Shown: piece by piece, positions 1 to 7,199 of the stretch | Layout: each line of letters opens with the position of its first letter | Position numbering within the stretch: the first letter of the stretch is position 1 | Source of the DNA: Streptomyces sp. MMG1533 | Lineage (GTDB): Bacteria; Actinomycetota; Actinomycetes; Streptomycetales; Streptomycetaceae | Assembly: GCF_001279775.1 (NCBI RefSeq) | Contig: NZ_LGDG01000057.1 | Span: 1-7,929, forward strand | Length of the DNA: 7,929 bases | Direction of reading: 5' to 3' | Program-made: the position numbers and the translations under genes | The notes under the pieces: model-generated | The model's input: only the letters and a program-made list of their open reading frames with translations | What the model was told of the DNA's origin: nothing | The model's database searches: none

Positions 1-106
1 GGCGGTGGAGGGGGCGTTCGAGGCGGGGCGGGTCGATGGCGGGTTGTTCCGGGTGGTGGCCGAGGTGCCGCTGCTCACGGCCGATGCGGGCGAGGTCGTG
101 GCATGA
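1..106 (+). CDS. Sensor histidine kinase, C-terminal fragment (partial)
   Basis: An open frame enters from the left edge (first full codon at base 2) and ends at TGA 104-106. It gives 34 residues starting AVEGAFEAGR and ending in LLTADAGEVVA. The segment DGGLFRVVAEVPL resembles the end of the ATPase domain of NarL/DesK-type sensor kinases, where a gly-rich turn is followed by a beta strand and a terminal 'LP'-like motif. The stop overlaps the start of the next gene as ATGA, an arrangement that usually means translational coupling and a cognate kinase-regulator pair. The call rests mainly on this overlap with a clear response regulator, since no H, N or G box falls inside the window. The stimulus sensed cannot be inferred. 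Confidence 0.7.
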   Translation, partial: AVEGAFEAGRVDGGLFRVVAEVPLLTADAGEVVA

Positions 107-717
107 CCACTCCCGTACGACTTCTCCTGGCCGACGACGAGCACCTCATCCGGGGTGCGCTCGCCGCGTTGCTCTCCCTGGAGGACGATCTCGTGGTCGT
201 CGCCGAGGCGGCGACGGGGCCCGAGGCGCTGGCCATGGCGCGTGCCCACGCCCCCGACGTCGCCGTACTGGATCTGCAGATGCCCGGCGCGGACGGTGTG
301 AAGGTCGCCACATCCCTGCGGGCCGAGCTGCCCGGGTGCCGGGTGCTGATCGTGACCAGTCACGGGCGGCCGGGACATCTGAAGCGGGCTCTGGAGGCGG
401 GAGTGCGGGGATTCGTCCCGAAGACCGTCAGCGCGCAGCGGCTCGCGGAGATCATCCGCACGGTGCACGCCGGAAACCGTTACGTCGATCCCGAGTTGGC
501 CGCCGACGCGATCTCCGCCGGGGACTCGCCGCTGACCGCGCGGGAGGCGGAGGTGCTGGAGTTCGCCGCCGATGGAGCGCCGGTCGCGGAGATCGCCGAG
601 CGGGCCGCGCTGTCGCAGGGGACCGTACGGAACTATCTGTCGTCGGCCGTGTCGAAGCTGGGTGCGGAGAACCGTCACGCTGCTGTGCGGCTCGCGCGGG
701 AGCGAGGTTGGGTATAG
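103..717 (+). CDS. NarL/FixJ (DesR-like) two-component response regulator
   Basis: A 204-residue regulator with the usual NarL-family length and layout. The receiver domain spans about residues 5-120. It shows the acidic pair D11/D12 in LLLADDE, the phospho-acceptor D57 in PDVAVLDLQMPG, the conserved T85 in VLIVTS and K107 in FVPK. A LuxR-type helix-turn-helix follows at about 142-200, with the signature LTAREAEVL and the recognition-helix region QGTVRNYLSSAVSKLGAENR. Phosphorylation at D57 by the partner kinase would be expected to promote DNA binding. The ATG at 103 is preceded by GAGG with 7 bases of spacing and overlaps the kinase stop (ATGA), so both genes are co-transcribed and probably coupled. 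Target genes and signal are unknown. All catalytic receiver residues are intact, so it should be phosphorylatable. Confidence 0.93.
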   Translation: MTTPVRLLLADDEHLIRGALAALLSLEDDLVVVAEAATGPEALAMARAHAPDVAVLDLQMPGADGVKVATSLRAELPGCRVLIVTSHGRPGHLKRALEAGVRGFVPKTVSAQRLAEIIRTVHAGNRYVDPELAADAISAGDSPLTAREAEVLEFAADGAPVAEIAERAALSQGTVRNYLSSAVSKLGAENRHAAVRLARERGWV

Positions 718-718
718 T
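713..718 (+). promoter_or_regulatory. Candidate -10 element for the tRNA-Gly gene
   Basis: TATAGT matches the TANNNT -10 consensus of primary-sigma promoters and is unusual in this GC-rich sequence. It would start transcription near base 725, about 16 bases before the mature tRNA. The response-regulator stop TAG (715-717) lies inside the hexamer. I see no good TTGACA-like -35 at 16-18 bases spacing. A TG sits two bases upstream of the hexamer, close to but not exactly an extended -10. Confidence 0.5.
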
Positions 719-740
719 TGCTCTCGCGCCACGGCGCACT

Positions 741-813
741 GCGGACGTAGCTCAGTTGGTAGAGCGCAACCTTGCCAAGGTTGAGGTCGCCAGTTCGAAC
801 CTGGTCGTCCGCT
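741..813 (+). tRNA. tRNA-Gly (anticodon GCC)
   Basis: A complete 73-base cloverleaf. The acceptor arms are GCGGACG (741-747) and CGTCCGC (806-812), with discriminator T813. The D-arm region contains AGCTCAGTTGGTAGAGC. The anticodon stem CAACC/GGTTG (767-771, 779-783) encloses loop TTGCCAA with anticodon GCC at 774-776. The T stem is 789-793/801-805 (one G-U pair) with loop TTCGAAC. No 3' CCA is encoded (the next bases are CTG), so CCA must be added by tRNA nucleotidyltransferase. It reads GGC and GGU glycine codons; GGC is the favoured glycine codon in such GC-rich genomes. No second copy of its 3' end, which would suggest an integrated element, is visible in the window. Confidence 0.98.
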
Positions 814-821
814 CTGAATCG

Positions 822-850
822 GCCCCCCGGCTTTCGCCGGGGGGCTTCTT
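822..850 (+). terminator. Intrinsic terminator after tRNA-Gly, shared with the purC 3' end
   Basis: A perfect 10-bp stem, GCCCCCCGGC (822-831) and GCCGGGGGGC (836-845), closes a TTTC loop and is followed by TTCTT. It lies 9 bases after the tRNA and 7 bases beyond the purC stop codon on the opposite strand. It therefore probably stops the tRNA transcript and may also act on convergent purC transcription, although the - strand side lacks a T-run. Confidence 0.85.
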
Positions 851-856
851 CGTGTC

Positions 857-1756
857 CTACGACCAGCTCGTGCCCGTCAGCCGCTCGTACGCCTCCACGT
901 ACTTGGCGCGCGTCGCGGCCACGACCTGCTCGGGCAGCGGCGGCGGGGGCTGCTCGCTCTTGCGGTCCCAGCCGGACTCCGGCGAGGTCAGCCAGTCGCG
1001 GACGTACTGCTTGTCGTACGACGGCTGCGCGCGGCCCGGCTGCCACTGGTCGGCCGGCCAGAAGCGGGAGGAGTCCGGGGTGAGGACCTCGTCCGCGAGG
1101 ACCAGGGTCTCCCCGTCGAAGCCGAACTCGAACTTGGTGTCCGCGAGGATGATCCCGCGGTCCCGGGCGATGTCCCGGCCGCGCGAGTACACGGCGAGGG
1201 TCGCCTGGCGCAGCCGGGCGGCGGTGTCGGCGCCGACCTGGCGGGCGACCTCCTCGTAGGAGACGTTCTCGTCGTGCTCGCCGACCTCGGCCTTGGTGGC
1301 CGGGGTGAAGATCGGGGCGGGCAGTTCCGAGCCGTCGACAAGGCCTTCGGGGAGGGCGAGGCCGCAGACCGTACGGGACTCGTCGTACTCGACCAGGCCC
1401 GAGCCGGTGAGGTAGCCGCGGGCCACGCACTCCACAGGGACCATCCGGAGGGACTTGCAGACCAGGGTGCGGCCGGCCCAGTCGGCGGGGGCGCCGTCGG
1501 GCAGGTCGGTGCTCAGGACGTGGTTGGGGGCCAGGTCGGCGAGCTGGTCGAACCACCACAGGGAGAGCTGGGTGAGGACCCTCCCCTTGTCGGGGATCTC
1601 GGTGGGCAGCACCCAGTCGAAGGCGGAGAGGCGGTCGCTGGCGACCATCACGAGGTCGCCCGCCTCGTTCTGGTACAGGTCGCGCACCTTGCCGGTGTGC
1701 AGATGTACCAGACCCGGAACCTGGATGGGCTCGGGCTTTTCAACGAATCCGGACAC
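857..1756 (-). CDS. purC: Phosphoribosylaminoimidazole-succinocarboxamide synthase (SAICAR synthetase)
   Basis: A cytosolic de novo purine enzyme that joins CAIR and L-aspartate using ATP to give SAICAR. The 299-residue length fits the longer PurC subgroup. Visible landmarks are HTGKVRDLY near residue 20, SDRLSAFD at 40-47, SAICAR signature 1 (VPVECVARGYLTGSG, about 106-120), signature 2 (LADTKFEFG, 204-212) and DEVLTPDSSRFW at 222-233. I chose the GTG start at 1756 because GGGGAGG lies 6 bases upstream and the protein then begins (M)SGFVEKPEPIQVPG. An upstream in-frame GTG at 1780 would add eight residues but destroys the ribosome site context. Its stop faces the tRNA terminator. The upstream gene ends 84 bases away on the same strand, so it could have its own promoter or be read through. 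No clear promoter was found in that gap. Confidence 0.96.
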   Translation of the reverse strand: MSGFVEKPEPIQVPGLVHLHTGKVRDLYQNEAGDLVMVASDRLSAFDWVLPTEIPDKGRVLTQLSLWWFDQLADLAPNHVLSTDLPDGAPADWAGRTLVCKSLRMVPVECVARGYLTGSGLVEYDESRTVCGLALPEGLVDGSELPAPIFTPATKAEVGEHDENVSYEEVARQVGADTAARLRQATLAVYSRGRDIARDRGIILADTKFEFGFDGETLVLADEVLTPDSSRFWPADQWQPGRAQPSYDKQYVRDWLTSPESGWDRKSEQPPPPLPEQVVAATRAKYVEAYERLTGTSWS

Positions 1757-1763
1757 GGTTCCT

Positions 1764-1770
1764 CCCCGTG
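1764..1770 (-). promoter_or_regulatory. Ribosome binding site that fixes the purC start
   Basis: On the - strand the purine-rich run ACGGGGAGGAACC immediately precedes GTG (1754-1756). GGAGG sits at the ideal distance for that GTG, which argues against the upstream GTG at 1780. Confidence 0.75.
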
Positions 1771-1840
1771 GTTCTGTCACGTGCGTCGATTCTCCCGTAT
1801 GGGGGATCGGTTCCGGACAGGGGGACTGGTAGGTGGATGG

Positions 1841-3340
1841 TCAGCCACGTTTGCAGATGTGGTCCAGGAGGTTCGCAGTGGCGCGCTGGACGCGGGAGTC
1901 GACGTGGCCCGGGCGGTCCAGTGCCGGTGACCACGCGAACGTCCCGGATGCGAAGACCAGGGCGCCGGAGGGGGCGCGGTAGAGGGACGTCTCCTGGTGG
2001 CGGAGGGCTCCCTCGCTGTCCGCGTACGGGGAGTGGGCAAGCAGGATGCGGTCGTCGTGCTCGGGCAGCGGGGTGCGCGGGAAGTAGCGGTCGGCCTCGC
2101 CCGCGACCAGGCCCTCGATCTCGTCACCCTCGTGCGCGCCGGTCGCCTCCCACATCCAGTGGCCGACGTTGCGCACGATCAGGGGGTGGGGTTCGGGGAC
2201 ACGGCCGGCGTACTGGATGCCGACCAACTGCTGCTCGGGGCGGTCGATCTCGCGCCACAGCACCGGTTTGCCCGGCCCTCTGCGCTTTCGGCAGGTGAGC
2301 AGGCGGTCGGGGATGCCGGACGGGGACGGGCCCAACTCCACCTGCCAGTACATGGTGTTGGCCGACAGGAAGACCAGGCTGGTGCCATGCTCGCGGGCGC
2401 GTTCCACGGTGCGGCGCATGTTCGTCGACCAGTACTCGTCGTGGCCGGGGAAGACCAGGCCGCGGTAGCGGGTGGGGTCGATCCTGCCGGCGTGCAGGTC
2501 GCGGGCGTCGGCGTAGGCGAGGTCGTAGCCGTAGCGCTCGGCCCAGCGGATGAAGTCGTAGGCGTGGCCCACATGGAGGGGGAGGCCGGCTCCCGCGTAC
2601 GGGCGGTCGAAGGAGATCGTCGTCGCGGCGTCGGCCTCGCCGAGCAGCCGGCCGTTCTCGTCCCAGGCGTGGTAGAGGCTGGCGCCGGTACGGCCGTCCT
2701 CCGGGTAGAGGTTGTACGCCTGCCAGGTGATGTCGGGCAGCAGGAGCAGCAGGTCGGCCGGGTGATCGTCGCGGACGGTGAAGGGGATGTGGGACCGGTA
2801 GCCGTCGGCGGTGGTGAGCACGGCGACGTACGCGCCGATGCTCCAGTAGCTCGGGATCTGCAGGCGCCAGGACAGCCACCAGTGGTGGCAGGAGACCGTA
2901 CGGTCCGCGGCCAGTGGCGGGGGCTGGACCATGCCCGCCAGACGGGGGCTGGTGGTGATCTTCGCAGCGCCGTCACCGCCGTAGTGGCCGATGCGGTAGA
3001 CGTCGACGGCGAACTCCTGCGGCGGGTCGACGGTGATGTGGAAGTCGACGGCCTCGCCGGGGGCGACCGCGCCGGTGGAGGTGAAGCCCTTGATCTGGCG
3101 GCGGACGTCGTCGGCCGAGCGGGGGCCTCCGGCCGCGGTGCGGGGGGAGGGCACCCTGGAGGCGCCTTCCTTCGGACTGTGGGCCGGATCCGCGTCCACG
3201 TACCAGGGGACGACCTGGCCGGTGTCGTCGAAGTACGTCTCCGTGCCGCGAAGCCAGGGGACGGGGCCCTGGCCGAAGGGGTCCGTCACCGCGTGCGCGA
3301 GTGCTCCCGACTCCCAGCGGCGGATCTGCTCCGATCCCAT
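1841..3340 (-). CDS. N,N-dimethylformamidase large (beta) subunit-like protein
   Basis: 499 residues resembling the C-terminal large-subunit domain of N,N-dimethylformamidase (DMFA2_C-type family). Characterised members hydrolyse dimethylformamide with a mononuclear iron held by two tyrosines and a glutamate. Segments supporting the call are VDVYRIGHYGGDGA (113-126), WWLSWRLQIPSYWSIGAYVAVL (154-175), ITWQAYNLYPEDG (204-216), LVFPGHDEYWS (295-305), FLSANTMYWQVE (324-335) and NVGHWMWEATGAHEGDEIEGL (391-411). Y303 and E407 or E409 are plausible iron ligands; a second tyrosine could be among Y209, Y212 or Y261. These assignments are inference. No signal peptide or membrane segment is evident. The ATG at 3340 has a strong upstream GAGGGAGGGGAG. 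No gene for the small alpha subunit is nearby, so the natural substrate is uncertain and many relatives are annotated only by domain. A 292-base repeat-rich gap precedes it and purC follows. Confidence 0.75.
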   Translation of the reverse strand: MGSEQIRRWESGALAHAVTDPFGQGPVPWLRGTETYFDDTGQVVPWYVDADPAHSPKEGASRVPSPRTAAGGPRSADDVRRQIKGFTSTGAVAPGEAVDFHITVDPPQEFAVDVYRIGHYGGDGAAKITTSPRLAGMVQPPPLAADRTVSCHHWWLSWRLQIPSYWSIGAYVAVLTTADGYRSHIPFTVRDDHPADLLLLLPDITWQAYNLYPEDGRTGASLYHAWDENGRLLGEADAATTISFDRPYAGAGLPLHVGHAYDFIRWAERYGYDLAYADARDLHAGRIDPTRYRGLVFPGHDEYWSTNMRRTVERAREHGTSLVFLSANTMYWQVELGPSPSGIPDRLLTCRKRRGPGKPVLWREIDRPEQQLVGIQYAGRVPEPHPLIVRNVGHWMWEATGAHEGDEIEGLVAGEADRYFPRTPLPEHDDRILLAHSPYADSEGALRHQETSLYRAPSGALVFASGTFAWSPALDRPGHVDSRVQRATANLLDHICKRG

Positions 3341-3385
3341 GGTCGCTCCCCTCCCTCGCGCCCCCTACGCCCGCGTCCTGTGTGC

Positions 3386-3443
3386 CCTGCGGCGTAAGCC
3401 CTTGTCCTGTGCCTGTCCTGCGGCGTAAGCCCTTGTCCTGTGC
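3386..3443. repeat. Two 27-bp direct repeats, 31-bp period
   Basis: Copies at 3386-3412 and 3417-3443 are identical over 27 bases. Each has the core GGCGTAAGCC (GGC/GCC arms around GTAA) followed by CTTGTCCTGTGC. A third partial copy of GTCCTGTG lies at 3375-3382. The 31-bp period is close to three helical turns. The pair sits about 45-105 bases upstream of the dimethylformamidase-like start codon, so it could be a tandem operator or a leader element. Confidence 0.8.
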
Positions 3444-3480
3444 TCGATCGGTCCCAGCACATCACATTACGCACGCAGGC

Positions 3481-3505
3481 GGTCACTATTCGTTGCGAAT
3501 TGACC
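3481..3505. promoter_or_regulatory. AT-rich imperfect inverted repeat (possible operator)
   Basis: The arms GGTCA-CT-ATTCG (3481-3492) and CGAATTGACC (3496-3505) are reverse complements apart from a two-base CT insertion, and enclose TTG. The stretch is distinctly more AT-rich than its surroundings. It lies about 140 bases upstream of the dimethylformamidase-like start, where a promoter or repressor site would be expected. Confidence 0.45.
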
Positions 3506-3632
3506 GTAAGTGGAATCAGGTGGTCCGGTACAGGCGCCGCCGGTGTGCGCTGTCCGTAGGGGCTGTCCGTAGGCCTGCCTGGGGGCGCTGCCTGTAGGCG
3601 CCGCCAGTGGACGCTGCGCCTGTGGGTGGCCG

Positions 3633-5621
3633 TCAGACGAGACGGACCGGCTTCTCCGGGCGTATCCCCGACTCGACCAGCCACGCCTGCAGAGGGGCCG
3701 GGTCGCCCTCCTCCACCAGGCTGAGGACGCGGGGGGTCAGGTCGGCCGCCCGTTCGCCGTTGACCATGAGGGACGGGCCGTCGAGCCAGTCGAGGCCCGG
3801 GGTGGCGCCGGCGGTGTCCATCGCGGCGCAGCACACCATCGCGGTGACGTGGTCGGTGAGCAGTTCGCGGGCGGTGCGGGGTGGCTGCAGGGGGAAGAGG
3901 GGGAGCATGCCTTCGTCCCAGAGAGCGATGTCGGGGCTGCCGCCGCTGCCGGTGCTCTGGCCGGGCGTGGGAGGGCCTGATGCGGGTGTGTTCCCGGGCG
4001 CCGATGCCTCTTCGCGGGCGAGTTCGGCGCTGAGGCGGGCGGCGAGGGCGGTGCCGCTTTCGGTGCCGCCGGGGGCGTCGTCGTCGAGGTCGTTGAAGTC
4101 GTCGAGGTCGTCGTGGGGGGAGGGGGAGGAGGTGGCGGCGTCCGCGACCGCGTCGGTTCTGGTGCCGGTCTCCGTGCCGGTGCCGGTCTCCGTGCCGGTG
4201 CCGGTCTCCGTGCCGGTCTCGGCGTCAGTGGAGCGTGGGTCCGTGGAGCGTGGGTCGGTGCTGTCGTCGGCCCCGGCGGGCAGGGCATCCCCCGTGGCCC
4301 GGTCCGGGGCGCCGTCGGTGCCAGGTGTCGTCGCCGTCGGTTCTGTCAGGTGGTCCATGACGCGGGCCAGGGTCGGGCCGCCGTCGGGGTCCGACGAGGT
4401 GGGGTCGGGGGCGCGGCGGACGCCCAGTGCGTCCAGGACGCGGTGGAGGCGGGCCGCGTCGGTGCGCCACTTGCGGTCGACGACCTCGTCCGGGTACTCC
4501 TGCCAGTCCACCGGGGCCCAGTCCCGGCCCGGCTCGGCGGGGCCGCCGTGGAAGAGGCGGGCGGCCAGCAGCGAGGCGGCCTCGTCGATCGCGCCGGGCT
4601 CTTCGAGCAGGTCGCAGGCGGGGCGCTCGCCCAGGCGGGAGGCGAAACCCTCGGCCAGCCGGTCGCGCCGGGACAGCTCGGTGAGGGCCGCGACGACGCC
4701 CGCGTCCAGCCGGGAGGGCCAGCGGCCCATCCGCCAGGCGGGCAGCGCGACCCGGGTCAGCAGCCGGTCCCAGCCGGCGTAGGCGAGGCCCACCTGTTCC
4801 TGGGCGACGATTCTGAGGCCGTAGTCCACAGCCTGTGCACGCTCGGCCGCCGCGGCGGCGACGCCGCGCTCCATCTCGGTGGCATGGCCGCGACAGCTGC
4901 GCAGCAGCAGACGGGCGACCCAGCCGACGCCTGCGAGCACCGGGCGGATGAGGGCGCTGCGGCCGGGCGCCGAGGTCACGGCCACCGCCGCGTCCAGGCC
5001 CCGTACGAAGCGGCGGGCCGCGGCTATGTCCGGGTGCGCCGAAGGTCCCGTACCGGCGACGACCGGGGCGAGGACGGCGCGCAGCTCGCCCACGCGCATC
5101 CACCACAGGAACGGGGAGCCGATGACGAGGACGGGCGCTGCGGCGGCACGGCGGTGGGAGCTGCCCGGGCCCGCTATCTCGTCGTGGTCCTCGCGCGGGG
5201 GCGGGCCGTGGGCCGGGTGGGTGCGGTCCTCAAGCCAGCTGTCGCAGTCCGGGGTGAGCGCTATGGCGGAGGGTGCCGGGACGTCGAGGCGGTCGGCGAG
5301 GTCGCGCACCATGCGGTAGAGGTCGGGGGCCGACTCCTCGGCGATCGGGACCGTCGGGCTGACGGCGGGCCGGGAGCGGGCGACGACCAGGGCGATGCCG
5401 CCGGCGGCGAGCAGTACGAGGGCGGCGACGACGGACATCGCCCACCGGGCGGCGTCCCAGCCGGGGCCCACGAGGTGGTCGGTGGAGCCGCCGGCGAGCA
5501 GCACGACGGCGACGGCCGCGGGCAGCAGCGCGACGGCCAGCGCCCGGCTGCGGATGCGCAGCACGGCCAGGGCTCGGGACCGCGCGGCGTGCGCGCCCGC
5601 CTCCACACCCATACCGGTCAT
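3633..5621 (-). CDS. Membrane-anchored M48-like protein lacking the zinc motif (putative pseudopeptidase)
   Basis: A 662-residue protein. Two hydrophobic segments near the N-terminus (about 26-45 and 60-82) predict membrane anchoring, with another moderately hydrophobic stretch at 227-240. The block VLVIGSPFLWWMRVGELRAVLAPVVAGTG (about 164-192) has the look of the M48 metallopeptidase active-site region, normally (D/E)LRAVLAHELGH, but HExxH is replaced by PVVAG. A helical region at 245-290 (EMERGVAAAAAERAQAVDYG, then QVGLAYAGWDRLL) corresponds to where M48 enzymes place their third zinc ligand. Proteolysis is therefore unlikely, and a scaffolding or regulatory role is possible but is inference. 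Residues 405-560 form a low-complexity Asp/Thr/Pro linker, and a conserved-looking C-terminal block follows (565-662, containing WDEGMLPLFPLQPPRTARELLTDHV). The ATG at 5621 has GAGG 7 bases upstream. A TTG at 5726 keeps the frame open but lacks a ribosome site. Confidence 0.7.
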   Translation of the reverse strand: MTGMGVEAGAHAARSRALAVLRIRSRALAVALLPAAVAVVLLAGGSTDHLVGPGWDAARWAMSVVAALVLLAAGGIALVVARSRPAVSPTVPIAEESAPDLYRMVRDLADRLDVPAPSAIALTPDCDSWLEDRTHPAHGPPPREDHDEIAGPGSSHRRAAAAPVLVIGSPFLWWMRVGELRAVLAPVVAGTGPSAHPDIAAARRFVRGLDAAVAVTSAPGRSALIRPVLAGVGWVARLLLRSCRGHATEMERGVAAAAAERAQAVDYGLRIVAQEQVGLAYAGWDRLLTRVALPAWRMGRWPSRLDAGVVAALTELSRRDRLAEGFASRLGERPACDLLEEPGAIDEAASLLAARLFHGGPAEPGRDWAPVDWQEYPDEVVDRKWRTDAARLHRVLDALGVRRAPDPTSSDPDGGPTLARVMDHLTEPTATTPGTDGAPDRATGDALPAGADDSTDPRSTDPRSTDAETGTETGTGTETGTGTETGTRTDAVADAATSSPSPHDDLDDFNDLDDDAPGGTESGTALAARLSAELAREEASAPGNTPASGPPTPGQSTGSGGSPDIALWDEGMLPLFPLQPPRTARELLTDHVTAMVCCAAMDTAGATPGLDWLDGPSLMVNGERAADLTPRVLSLVEEGDPAPLQAWLVESGIRPEKPVRLV
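4162..4215. repeat. Three perfect 18-bp tandem repeats inside the coding linker
   Basis: The unit GTGCCGGTCTCCGTGCCG occurs at 4162-4179, 4180-4197 and 4198-4215. Read on the - strand in frame it encodes the TETGTG repeats at about residues 469-486 of the M48-like protein. As a multiple of three it can change copy number without breaking the frame. Immediately beside it, a 15-bp pair (4228-4242, 4243-4257, one mismatch) encodes two RSTDP-like units. Confidence 0.9.
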
Positions 5622-5699
5622 GACCGGACCTCGCCCCCTCCCTGCCGTCCTGCCGGCCCGGCTCTCTGCCCGGCTCTCCTGGCGTTGCTCACTCCCCCA

Positions 5700-5717
5700 C
5701 TGTGGCACCCACCACAG
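5700..5717. promoter_or_regulatory. Short dyad CTGTGG-N6-CCACAG in the leader of the M48-like gene
   Basis: Perfect 6-bp arms (5700-5705 and 5712-5717) flank CACCCA. The dyad lies about 80-95 bases upstream of the ATG and downstream of the candidate promoter at 5762-5790, so it could be an operator or a leader hairpin. The arms are short, so chance cannot be excluded. Confidence 0.3.
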
Positions 5718-5761
5718 ACATCGCAATGCCGGTGGGCCAAGTGCCGGACCGCTTGCGCCGC

Positions 5762-5790
5762 ACCCTAGTTGGGGCCCTGGCCGCCGTCAG
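5762..5790 (-). promoter_or_regulatory. Candidate promoter of the M48-like gene
   Basis: Read on the - strand, CTGACG (complement of 5785-5790) is followed by exactly 17 bases and TAGGGT (complement of 5762-5767). This fits the TTGAC(R)-N17-TANNNT pattern of primary-sigma actinomycete promoters. Transcription would begin near 5755, leaving a leader of about 130 bases before the ATG at 5621. Confidence 0.5.
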
Positions 5791-5856
5791 CCGGATGGGG
5801 CATCGGTCACTCGATGGAATGGCCGTGGGGAAAGGTGGATGACGGACAGCAACGAT

Positions 5857-5890
5857 CAGGCCCCGGATCCTGAGACGGATCCGGGGCCTG
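5857..5890 (-). terminator. Intrinsic terminator of purD (14-bp perfect stem)
   Basis: CAGGCCCCGGATCC (5857-5870) and GGATCCGGGGCCTG (5877-5890) pair perfectly around TGAGAC. The hairpin lies 48 bases past the purD stop. On the - strand it is followed by ATCGTTGCTGT, a modest T-rich tail. It should separate purD transcription from the M48-like gene. Confidence 0.85.
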
Positions 5891-5938
5891 CGAGGTTTAG
5901 CGATATCCGGGTTTTCCTGCGGTCCGCGCCAGGATTTT

Positions 5939-7192
<1,254 letters not shown>

Positions 7193-7199
7193 GGGGGTC

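Larger units (their letters stand above)
3341..3632. other. Repeat-rich intergenic region upstream of the dimethylformamidase-like gene
   Basis: This 292-base gap holds no credible gene. On the - strand it covers the end of the 662-residue gene, a possible promoter zone and the leader of the dimethylformamidase-like gene. It contains two near-adjacent 27-bp direct repeats (3386-3443), an AT-rich dyad (3481-3505), an imperfect 21-bp repeat pair (3532-3552, 3596-3616) and an 11-bp repeat CTGTCCGTAGG (3550-3560, 3563-3573). A - strand TAATGT (complement of 3465-3470) could be a -10, but no matching -35 is seen. Confidence 0.6.
5622..5938. other. Intergenic region between purD and the M48-like gene
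   Basis: No gene is supported in these 317 bases. Starting from the purD side it holds about 48 bases of 3' tail, the purD terminator hairpin (5857-5890), a candidate promoter (5762-5790), a short dyad (5700-5717) and the ribosome site of the M48-like gene. The in-frame extension back to 5726 is poorly supported because its codons start at TTG with no Shine-Dalgarno sequence. Confidence 0.7.

Noticed and set aside
741..813. tRNA gene as the attachment site of an integrated element
   Set aside because: No integrase gene and no repeat of the tRNA 3' end is present in the window; the flanks are ordinary chromosomal genes.
36..1259. A 407-codon + strand open frame across the regulator, tRNA and purC
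   Set aside because: It runs through a complete tRNA gene and antisense to purC, and its Arg/Gly/Ser-rich product is a typical GC-rich shadow frame.
1997..3397. A 466-codon + strand open frame antisense to the dimethylformamidase-like gene
   Set aside because: It mirrors a gene with clear family motifs and a strong ribosome site. The low-complexity Gly/Val/Ala product is what high GC content generates on the opposite strand.
3500..3534. + strand promoter starting with TTGACC (3500-3505)
   Set aside because: No TANNNT element lies at 16-19 bases; the nearest TACAGG is 23 bases away, and no + strand gene follows.
3584..3602. Terminator hairpin for the M48-like gene
   Set aside because: Arms GGCGC/GCGCC are only 5 bp with a 9-base loop and no T-run on either side, too weak to call.
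4113..5768. A 551-codon + strand open frame antisense to the M48-like gene
   Set aside because: It starts in a poly-Gly run that is the reverse complement of the linker, lacks recognisable domains, and the opposite frame has membrane segments, a ribosome site and family-like motifs.
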